From contig CAJNOL010001057.1 of the NCBI GenBank assembly GCA_905250125.1, forward strand, positions 19,122 through 83,121: a stretch of 64,000 bases of DNA, given 5' to 3'. Below, piece after piece: positions 46,101 through 55,641 of the stretch. This DNA is from Rotaria sordida. Its lineage: Eukaryota > Rotifera > Eurotatoria > Philodinida > Philodinidae. The stretch's first letter is position 1; each line of letters begins with the position of its first letter. Position numbers and translations under genes: made by a program. The notes beneath the pieces are model-generated. The model was not told the origin of the DNA and made no database searches. It worked only from the letters and a program-made list of their open reading frames with translations.

Positions 46101-47960
46101 CTTGGAGAAACTCGTGTAACTCGACCAACAGTTCATTTTGTTCTTAATCAAAAAGCTGATCCGAACAAAGCCAATTGTGAGAAACAAGTAAAAATCATTC
46201 GAGATGATTTGATAGAAAATGGTCTCAATAATTTAATTGATCTTGGACCGAATAATTTTCATGTTTTATCGACAGCATTTAATCGAAAGCCATTTTTAGA
46301 TCCGAATGGAGACTGTGCTGCATTATCAACCGATATTAAATTTGTTACAAATGTTCAAAAGTTATGCAAACTTTTTATTGATTCATCATTTCAAATAATT
46401 CGTGATACTGATGATCGTTTTTCAATACCAATAAAATGGATTGAATTTGCTAATAGTGTACTTCAAATCATCAAAAAATATCCAGATTTAACTTATTTCA
46501 AAGATATTTTTGAACGTGAACAAAACAATAAAATACGACAAGATATTCGAAATGATTTTGAACAATATTTATCACCAATACAAGCTCAATTGTTAATCAA
46601 TAGAGAAAAAAACAATAGTAATAGTCATATTCAAGATTCATTTCAAATTGAACAAGATAAAATTTTAAAAATTCTTGAATCAAATCTTGAACAAAAAATA
46701 GCAAAAAATGCAGTAAGTGAAAATGTTCGTCAACGATTATATCGTTTTATGCAAGTACAAGTAACAAGTCGATTTCGTTCATGGGAAGTGTCAGCTATCA
46801 TGGCAGGTGAACGAGACAAATTAAATAAAATGATACATGATAGTGATGCTGAACTTCGACAACTTGCCTATGATACAACAGGCAGAAATCATTTTATTGA
46901 TAAAGCTTCGGCAATTGATAAATTTGAGAGGATGTGGAAAAATCGATTTGCTTGTATTAGAGCAGAATTCGATTCAGAAACTCAATGGAAACAATCGATT
47001 GATTTAGTTTGCCGTCTCTATGATGTATTTGATCAAGATGCTTTACCATCATTCGATAATGTTCTCGTCTATTTACCTTTTCTCATGACACTCGATACGT
47101 CCGATCAGTGTGATTTTCTTCATCAAAGTTTATTAAAAATCTCTACCGAATTTATATCGAAAGCTTCTAATATTAATCCTCTCGTTCCGCATACAACAAA
47201 TAAAGTTTACACAATATGTTTTTCTGATTTACAGAAACCGTATACATTTCTCAACAATGATTTATTACTAGCAATATTTTACGGCGATAAAAATACTAGT
47301 ATACGAACAAGAAGTATGTTTAGACCGGGTATACGCCAAGATTTTTCTCAAGAAATTAATAACAAATGGCAAACAATTGTTCGAGTATCGTATTGTTTCG
47401 AAATATTAATTGAACGTATAAACGAAATCTTTGAATTAAAAATTAATGATGATGAATCTTCAACTGAAATTATTCTTCTACAAGATATATTGGGAATAGT
47501 CAATAAATTAATACAAGATATGAATCAAGAATTAAATATATTCAATTTTTCTATATCAAAAAGTTTAAAAAGTATCCTACATATTTGTGTTGTACTATCG
47601 ACTGCTCTATTCTACTATTATCGACATAAAAACCATTTTAATAATATACTCATGTCAATACGTCAAAATAAGGCTAAATGGCAACATCGTTTTCTTCGTA
47701 TGGTTGTAATTCAAGAGAATGATGATGAAAATGTTGCTACTAATCTTGTCAATGAGTTTTCTGATATATTACGTCAGTCATTTGAACAGAAAACAAAAGA
47801 CATTATTGGAAAATGTATTGAAAATGAACTACTTACACTGGATCGATATTCTATTATGAAAGAACTCGATGATGCAGTGTATGAAGCTACAAATGATTGG
47901 CTTCTGCGCTATGTTCTCTATCCAATGCAAGTAATTATCGAACGATTTGACCAACAATAG
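43153..47960 (+). CDS. Very-large-GTPase-type protein with N-terminal sensor-like domain
   Basis: Four exons (43153-43500, 43547-43652, 44006-45742, 45850-47960) join in phase to 4,302 nt, 1,433 residues, up to a TAG. Residues ~10-145 form an alpha/beta domain (NFILIWLDADVN, IVSGRLGQ, WARNYNKIKAVI) that I know as a frequent N-terminal module of bdelloid multidomain proteins. Around 310-360 is a degenerate first G-domain (FGIGKCKGKTPL, VADIHG). The main G-domain has GPQNSGKST (~703-711), DTEG (~759) and NQKAD (~830), as in the GVIN/VLIG (interferon-inducible very large GTPase) and GBP/dynamin-like group; a long helical region follows. Such proteins bind and hydrolyse GTP and act in vertebrates in innate immunity; the role here is inferred. 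The TAG at 47958-47960 is TGG in the partial copy at 62.5 kb, so the frame is prematurely closed before the conserved zinc and VWA regions. Confidence 0.8.
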
Positions 47961-49425
47961 GAAAAAATCGAAATGATAATCCATCAACGGCTAAACATCA
48001 GTATGTATTCACATTTAGAAATAGTAATGGAATTCTTTCGCATCATAGAAGCAATCAAAATTGCATTGAGATTAAAAGGTGGAAATTCATTGACTTTTGT
48101 CGATGATCTATTCGATAAGAAATTATGTATGGCTACACTTCTTTATCAATATCTTTCAGGTGAATCTATTTCGACGCAGATAACTATTAAAAATGCTTTG
48201 ACTTATATAGTTCAATCGAAGGGACAAGAAATTATCAATAATATACCGAAATTAAGCGATCAACTGAAAGATATATTTTGTTCAATGAAGACAATATTTG
48301 AAACGTATACGATCACTTACATTGACTTTTTTCTCGATAAAATCATCAATTAAAAAACAACCATGGAACAAGCCCTACCAAATTGCATGACTACTTTTAT
48401 TGAAAACAGTTGCCGTAATACGCGAGAACGACAACTTATTCAAGTACATGGCTGTCAAGAAAAGTGTCCTTGTTGTAAGCGTTTATGTAATATTGATCAT
48501 CGATTGGACAATGCTACGCCTGTGGGTCAAGAAGAGAATAGACATTGATGTCAATCTGGTCATTAGATTCGAGGTATGGATGGCGTACGATATGAAATAA
48601 TCAATGAAGCATCGACAGTATGGTGTTAAATAATCAAAGATGAAGATCCTATTGTTACTAGTAGAGATGGACGACAGACATGGTTAGATTTCAAAAATGC
48701 TCATACGAATTGCGATTTTGGTGATCCGAGAATTCGAGAAACTCAAAAAACGCCCTATACCTATATATGGAATTCCAGTCAATCATTTTATTCTTCTACT
48801 CGATCATTCCGGTTCTATGAATGATTCAATTTTTAAACAGATATCTCGTCTATTGATACCGAGCAGCATGACTACTACGACGAATGATTCTCATCAAATA
48901 GATTTGAGTCCATGGGAACATTTGCTTAAAGCTGTAAGAGAATTTATTCACATTCGAATTCAAAAAGTATGTCATACTGATCAAATGACCATTATTGTTT
49001 TTGGTAATAGTGCGACACGAATTTATAATCGAGAAAAACTAAATCACATTGATATGGATCGGCTTAATATACCGATGTCAATGTGTGGTCAAGGTACTAA
49101 CTTTTCAGTTGCATTTGCTATGCTTATCGAAACGCTGGACGGAATCAAGAATGATTCAACATGCAATAGTCTTCGACAAACAATCATCTTTCTAACGGAT
49201 GGAGAACCTCAAGTTTATCCAACGTCTGAATTAGAACGTTTATCTACCGATTACAAATCAATGATCACTGATTTTTGGATAATGGGTCTTGGTAATTATA
49301 ATAAGAAAGTTCTCCAACAAATAAATGAGAAAATGCAAGGCAAGCTAACAGACATTGAAAAACCGGAAGATCTTATAGAAGCATATGCTGAGATTGCCGA
49401 CTCTTGTGATACAAATTTATCTTGA
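47961..49425 (+). pseudogene. Disabled 3' part of the GTPase gene: zinc-ligand region and VWA domain
   Basis: Homology continues past the TAG in the same frame: a helical segment (HLEIVMEFFRIIEAIKIAL), TAA at 48351-48353, then a Cys/His cluster (GCQEKCPCCKRLC, IDHR), TGA at 48546, TAG near 48565 and TAA near 48630. A conserved block ends FGDPRIRETQ; then a run of six A near 48747-48752 shifts the frame. In the new frame, 48760-49425 encodes an intact VWA domain with a MIDAS-like DHSGS, a CGQGTNF threonine and FLTDGEP aspartate. Compared with 62.5-64 kb, the TAA, the TGA and the A run are shared, while the TAG at 47958, the TAG near 48565 and the TAA near 48630 occur only here. A 36-bp segment present in the other copy is missing near 48110. 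The VWA frame could be translated only from an internal start. Confidence 0.8.
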
Positions 49426-50978
49426 AAATGATCTCATATTGTCGTTCAAATCTACATGACTGTTCATGATTAATTTTATGTTTTTTTTTTTATTAAATAC
49501 ATACGATCATAATTGAACTACAGTAAGATAGACAATTCGAAGGATAGAGAGAAGATATCAAAGATGTATTCAATAATCAACTACATTTGACCTTATTGAA
49601 CTTGTATATTCTAGCAATTAAAGAAGTACTCATTTTGCAATTAATACATGTAGGTTTACACGAAAGAGAAATTGTGTTGACAATCACAATTCAATACCAT
49701 GTCAACGTTGCCATCAAATGTCGCAACTTGTGCGTATTCAATAAGAGAAAAAGAGAAAAGTAAATTTGATCAATGTATTGCTTTTTGTTGCATATGTGTT
49801 AACAGGTGAGAACACGTAATTCATTATTTTCTTCTTCATCTGATTGTCGTTCCACGTGTATTTCTTCTTGTTGTTTTCATAATAGAACTGCATTCACTTG
49901 ATCAAATACAATTGTTAAAAGTGAGTACAGATGATCAATAAATTACTGTCATCGATTTTAATAAGTTTGAATAGTTTTATTGAATTCGAGAAAAATAATT
50001 GTAAAGCGATGATGAAATCAATTCGTTTTCTTGCAATTTTTGACAAATGCAAATGATGTTTCAACCAGAGCTGCCACCTCTTCTGCTTTTTAAAGTTTCT
50101 TCTGTTTTTTTTCTGTGGTTTCTGCTTTTTTTGATACGGCGTTATTTATCATTTCAATCAACGTTTTTCACCTGAAATACCTTCGTATCCATAAGTATTA
50201 AAAACAACTGTATTAAAGACTACTGATATTTTTGTGCCATTCTAATTCGTTCTATTTGATACAGATGATTTTTATTTTCTACTGACTACAAACAACTACT
50301 AACCTACATATTTGGCTTTAAATCATTTCTTTACCTATGGCTTTCTATAGCATTTTAGTTACTCATGTAATTCATATACATCAACATATATATTCTTTCG
50401 TTTGTTTACTCAATGAACATGAATAATTAATATGATCAGTGAGAGGAAAAAAATAGAAAAAACAGCTCTAGATATTAATGGCAGCTCGACTAGCAAAGAA
50501 GGTATTCACAAAGTAATGGTAGCTGCTGAAGTAATAATTATGTCACAAGGAGCTAAACCAGAAAATAGAAATTGAATAGAGTTATCTTCAATAGAAAACG
50601 GTTAAAAGTCGTCGAATATTAATAATCTTTGAAAGAATATAAATTTGATTCGTCTCAACTAACATTTATCGTTCGTCATCAACAATTTTCCGAACATTGC
50701 TAATAAAAAGATAATATTACTAATCCTATGAACAATAAGAAACAATAAAATTTTAAATGCTATGATTTAATCAATAATTAATTTGAATTTCTCATTATCA
50801 CATACTGTAATGGATAAATATTCATTAGGTAAAAAATATTTGTCAAAAGCTCTTAAATCAGATGAAGGGTACTCCTTAAAAAAGAAAATACGTTCAATGA
50901 TTCTGTCTATTTGTGAATTAGTTACGTTTTGTGATGCCATAAAATACGAGTGATTAGTATACTGAAGCTAAAATTTAA
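49426..50978. other. Intergenic, no gene seen
   Basis: AT-rich sequence between the GTPase gene and the 51-kb palindrome. Nothing supported was found on either strand. Confidence 0.45.
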
Positions 50979-51608
50979 AACTAACGGTAGCTCGTAATAA
51001 AAGAGTCTCAGTATTTTGTTAACATCTTAAGCCTTATCTCATCGCTCACGCTTTATTTTTTTATCAAAAGATTCACCGTCTGATTCTGCAGAAATTAGTA
51101 TATTTCGCTGTAAAAAACACTTATCTCTCTTTCAACATCATCATGATTTAAAACAAGCATTACACACAACTTTCAAAGTCTTCATTTTTTCAATTTTTTT
51201 CCAAAATGTCCAGTTTCTCAATTAATCCTGTTCGTTTGGGTATAATTTGTTCGCCACTCAAGAGATAAATTGGTTCATTTCAATCAACGTACCAAAGGCA
51301 ATTTATTTTATTTCTGGATAAAGAATATGGCACGACCAATCATAATAAAACTAACCTAAGGACTGGATGTTTTTGGAAAAAATTGAAAAAAATAGAGATT
51401 CTGAGAGCTGTGTGTAGTGCTGTTTTTAAATCGTGGTGATGTCGAAAGAGAAGGAGATAAGCATTTTTACAACGAAATATGCAATTTGCGCAGAAGAAGA
51501 TGGTGAATCTTTTGATAAAAAAAATAAAGCGTGAGCGATAAGATAACGCTTTAAGATGTTAACAAAATACTGGGACCCTCTTTTATTACGAGCTACCTGT
51601 TATTTTCA
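50979..51608. mobile_element. 630-bp palindromic fold-back element
   Basis: Left arm contains GGTAGCTCGTAATAAAAGAG and GTATTTTGTTAACATCTTAA; the right arm carries their complements (TTAAGATGTTAACAAAATAC, CTCTTTTATTACGAGCTACC). The arms are ~300 bp with ~10-15% mismatches and small indels, and meet near 51298. No protein. It ends about 110 bp before the leader acceptor of the ADP-ribosyltransferase gene, so it may influence that promoter. Confidence 0.85.
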
Positions 51609-51751
51609 TACCATAAACATATTTTCTGCTGTTTTTCTGCTTTTCGAATTTCGAAAGGTGGCAGCACTGGTTTCAACTGAGTTTTCAATGTCTTGCTTAA
51701 ACATTGTTTCTTCATCTTTTCAGAAATATCGAAGAATTTTCGGTGTTTGCC

Positions 51752-52505
51752 ATGGCAACAGACGAAATTACACAACGCATTCTCCGCATCTCGGACATTG
51801 ATAATGAACCTCAAGAGATACTCGCGCCAATTCATAGCTATGATCAAATGCCATTGATGTCACTTGAAGAAGCCGTACAACCACTCGTTCCTATTCTACC
51901 TGCAGTACAAGATTATGCTTATATGGCCAAAGAAAAATGCAAGAAACCTGAAGATGGTTTGACACAAGATGAGTCAGCTTCGATTATGCTCTACTCGATG
52001 GGATGGGAACCACTCGAACAATGTCTATATTTTGCTTTGAATGCCGCACTTCGATCAGCAGATAGACAAAATCTTGATCCATGGTACCTCTATCTCAAAT
52101 TGATTCTAACTGCACTCTCACGTCTACAATCTCAACATCGATTTGTCTATCGAGGCGTTAAAACAGATTTGAGTGATCGCTATCGAAAAGGTGAGAAAAT
52201 TGTATGGTGGGGATTTTCCTCATGTACTATCTCAATTGATGTACTACAATCTGAATTATTTCTGGGTAAAACAGAAACAAGAACGATGTTTACTATTGAA
52301 TGCAATTCAGGCAAAGATATTCGTAATCATTCCTTTTTTTCAAATGAAGATGAAATACTTCTTCCTGCTGCTATCCAATTTAAAGTTGTTGGTTGTCTCG
52401 ATCAAGGCCCTGCTCTTAAAGTGATTCAACTGAAAGAAATTGAGTCACCCATACCATTAATACAACCAGTGACACTTGCTGTTCATTCGAATGCAGCATT
52501 ATCTA
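51752..52505 (+). CDS. Mono-ADP-ribosyltransferase (R-S-E class), N-terminal exon of an ART-LRR gene
   Basis: Start at ATG 51752, 15-30 bases after a TTTTCAG acceptor (51721), so a non-coding first exon or trans-spliced leader is likely. The 251 residues form an arginine-type ADP-ribosyltransferase fold: FVYRGV (Arg ~134), WWGFSSCT (Ser ~156) and NEDEILLP (Glu ~199 and 201), the R-S-ExE triad. These enzymes move ADP-ribose from NAD+ to Arg side chains; no signal peptide is seen, so it is probably intracellular. A phase-1 donor (A|GTAAGT) at 52506 leads to the LRR exon at 52957. Joined that way, the LRR frame is lost after a few codons because of a run of five A at 52968-52972. Either the gene is frameshifted, or that run is a base-calling error, or the ART ends shortly after the splice. 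Confidence 0.8.
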
Positions 52506-52956
52506 GTAAGTAAAACAAATATTTCTTCAATTACGATACATTTAATTAGATCTCATTTGACAAAACTTAGATGATTGTCGAAAATAAGCTGTTGAACCAT
52601 AACCAGACATGAACTATTTTCATATGAGAAAATCATCGATATTCTTCTTTCGATATTTTTGAAAACCCTTTCAGAGTTAGCAAACATATTAAAATTCATT
52701 CATAAGTAGGAAAACATCTTGAATCACGAATATATGAGATGACTACTACTAGCTCATCATTTGTTCGAATCGCTTTGAAACTTGGAAACAGCACAAAAAA
52801 ATCATAAGAGAATCGGTATGTAACATTCAAATGTGAGATCAATATCTCTCATCGAAGGGGTATTTCTTCTATTCTCTGAGACTCAAAATTGGCAAAAACT
52901 TTTCTCATCAATTTAATATAATTAGATACTAAATTGACTCTACTTTCTTCTCACAG

Positions 52957-53712
52957 ATTCACTTCTCAAAAATGTTTTCAATTAATCAGTCTTCATACGA
53001 GGAAAGACGTTTAATTCCTCTCATTTTTCTTCTTTCAGAACTCAACGAAAATAAAAACCAAACACAACTCAAGCAATTGATCGCACAATGTCAACCTCGT
53101 TCCAAAATAGATTTGTGCTCCAAACAATTGGATGATGAAGACATAGAGATGGTGGTCAAACAGGCCATCATCAACAAACAATGCATATTGTTTGATTTAG
53201 GAGGAAACAAGATTACATCAGTCGGTGCCTCGATTCTTGCCGATGCTTTACTCGACAATAACACATTGGAAACATTGAATCTTTTCCATAATTGTGTGTC
53301 TGATATGGGAGTCCAGTATCTTGCCAAGATACTCTCTACTAATAATCACACTCTCAAAGAACTTAGCCTTTCACAGAATGGCATAACTGATACGGGAATG
53401 GAATATCTTGTCAAAATGCTTAAGACAAATCGAACATTGACTCAGTTATGGCTAACTGGAAATGATATAAGTGATCGAGGAGTTCGATTATTGGCCAAGG
53501 TACTTGAGAATGATAACGTCACTCTCAAAGAACTATATCTTTCATCAAACAAGTTGATAACTGATTTGAGTGTTAATTCACTCTGTGATATAATCAAGCG
53601 TCATCAAGCACTGAAGAAACTCTATATGTATGACTACAATTTGTCTGACATGAGCAAAGACAGACTTCGAAAGATAGCCATGTCAAAAAAGAGCTTGCGT
53701 ATCGCACTTTAG
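52957..53712 (+). CDS. Leucine-rich repeat (RNase-inhibitor type) exon of the ART-LRR gene
   Basis: The exon follows a TTCTCACAG acceptor (52948-52956); the long frame itself starts at ATG 52972 (246 residues). Residues ~65-246 are LRRs of the ribonuclease-inhibitor/NLR type, each ~28 residues, with the LxLxxNxI pattern (ILFDLGGNKITSVGASILAD, LETLNLFHNCVSDMGVQYLA, LTQLWLTGNDISDRGVRLLA). Such repeats bind proteins, so they could target the ART domain. An AATAAA polyadenylation signal is at 53727-53732. If not spliced to the ART exon this would be a stand-alone LRR protein. Linkage of both domains on one transcript is the family norm as I know it from bdelloids, but it is inferred here. Confidence 0.7.
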   Translation: MHFSKMFSINQSSYEERRLIPLIFLLSELNENKNQTQLKQLIAQCQPRSKIDLCSKQLDDEDIEMVVKQAIINKQCILFDLGGNKITSVGASILADALLDNNTLETLNLFHNCVSDMGVQYLAKILSTNNHTLKELSLSQNGITDTGMEYLVKMLKTNRTLTQLWLTGNDISDRGVRLLAKVLENDNVTLKELYLSSNKLITDLSVNSLCDIIKRHQALKKLYMYDYNLSDMSKDRLRKIAMSKKSLRIAL

Positions 53713-53850
53713 AAGTTGAGTTGATGAATAAAAATTACCTGTAATGAGAGTTATCTTGCTATATCTAAATGTAGCACATCATGAGTGTGTGGAGAAGTAA
53801 TTAAATGGAATTACTGTTTTAGCATTTCCTACTAATAAGATCTCGATAGA

Positions 53851-53950
53851 AAAGAGTGTGGGAGTAGTGAGGTGTAGGTATGGGTGGGTGTGGGTGTGAG
53901 CGTGAGTGAAGATATCTGTTATGATGAGTCACACACACCCACACTCTTTT
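53851..53950. repeat. Telomere-like inverted cassette, copy H
   Basis: Left end AAAGAGTGTGGG, right end CCCACACTCTTT, perfectly complementary; inside are GGGTGGGTGTGGGTGTGAG and CACACACACCCACAC. It lies ~120 bp after the polyadenylation signal of the LRR gene. Confidence 0.8.
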
Positions 53951-54912
53951 TCGAAAACGGCGAGTCTGTCAATGCTTTCTTTCCAAAGATCTTTGATATG
54001 AAATTTTAAAGCCAAGCTGGCCGCACCATATAAAAAAATTCATGTTTTTTATTTTAATAATCAAGTTCAAGAAAAAACGTGTAGAAAATTGCATTTATTG
54101 ATTTTTCTTTGAATGTACATAATAGATAGAGAGTATTGTAATGAATTTACCAAATAAAAAAGAATAAAAATGTTTAGTTGTAGACATATCTTTTATATCT
54201 TATTTTTGTAACAGAGATCTGCTTTATGTCTAGTATTAAAAAGAAGATAGTTTTTAATATGTAAACCGTTCTTCATACATTACTACTAATCAAATCATTC
54301 ATATTTATAGAATAGATCCGTAAAATTTTTTTATCTTGTAAGTTAACAAATCTCACTACATTACTCTTTGGTGTACAGTAGTAAAAATAAATATACACTT
54401 GCAATATATACATGTAGAAAAAAAGTTATATCAGTGGTTTATAATTGCATTCTCTCCTTCCGTTTATTTATGCTCTTTACAGGTATTCTATCGATTTCTC
54501 TTGTGTTATTTACCATCGTTCTCGACATTTTTACACGATACGTTTGGTAAGTCAACACGGTTGTTTTTCATTGCTTGTGTACGATACAGGTAAGTAATCG
54601 AATATGATAATAATCAGCGAGAAAGACTCGTATGGTAAAAGGCAAACATATGGAAATAAGTTAATTAATAATATTTTCTAATATTCATATTATGTCTAGT
54701 ATAATAAACAAAAGCAATCATGAAATTTGATTCCTATAGATTCATTGACCTAAAATATGTTGGTTTTCTCGAACTTCATTCAGTCAAGTGCTTAGAGAGA
54801 ATTCCACACAGTATTGATTCTTGCCGGCATGACTTCGTAAACTCACTAATGAAAAATTGACATAACTGAAGTATCGAAAAAGGAAAGGTACAAGTAAAAA
54901 CTTCAACAACAG

Positions 54913-54974
54913 AGGGTGTAGGTGTGAGTCTACTTTGTACCCACACCTATACTCACACACCCATCCACACCCTA
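54913..54974. repeat. Telomere-like inverted cassette, copy I
   Basis: Left arm AGAGGGTGTAGGTGTGAGTC, centre TACTTTG, right arm TACCCACACCTATACTCACA then CACCCATCCACACCCT. The left arm is short and the right arm long. Confidence 0.75.
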
Positions 54975-55556
54975 GTTTACATCAATATTACTCACGATTT
55001 CTACAGTTCGAAGTTTTTTTATTATTCAGGACAGATTCTTGATATTGACTATTTTCAATTTTTATTTTCATTGCATTAACAAACTAATCTATAATATGAA
55101 TACCAAAAGCAGTCATGTGAAAATCTCGTGATTTTCTTTCTCAATTTTATTGTACAGTCACTCATACTGTGTGGGTTTTGTATATATTACACGTCAAGGT
55201 GAGGGAAGTGTAATTAATTGGAAAGAATCGAACAAAGTTCGTAGGAGGAAAAGTGTACTATGTGTCGTTTTTTCTGCATCATACTTGTTTAGGAAGATCA
55301 TAAACATGTGCATACATGCATGACATCATGTCTATGCTTATTGTATAAAATTTTCATTCTCGTTGGAAAAAAGGAAAAAAAATCGGAATAGTACATTTTT
55401 TATTGTATGATATAATCTTCATTACTAATGTAATCAAATTGTCCTCAAAAGTCATGCATCTCATCATTTCCGCTTTAACTCATGTTGCTTGGTAAAACCT
55501 GACGAAATAGCGGTAGTGAATCAAGGTCGTCGTCGCTCTTCTATCGAAAAAAATTG

Positions 55557-55579
55557 ATATATATATATATATATATAAA
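55557..55579 (+). promoter_or_regulatory. (TA)n / TATAAAG tract upstream of the monooxygenase gene
   Basis: Ten TA dinucleotides end in TATATAAAGAG, about 65 bp before ATG 55642. Position and sequence fit a TATA box, but a plain simple-sequence repeat is equally possible. Confidence 0.3.
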
Positions 55580-55641
55580 GAGCGATAATAAACCATTTAT
55601 GTGTCAACTTGATAAATAAAAATACTCCCATCGCAATAACA

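Larger units (their letters stand above)
53713..55641. other. Intergenic with hairpin copies H and I
   Basis: No gene was found; short frames at 54368-54593 are AT-rich noise. Two telomere-like cassettes (53851-53950, 54913-54974) lie here. A (TA)n tract running into TATAAAG (55557-55579) is ~65 bp upstream of the next start codon and could serve as TATA element. Confidence 0.45.
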
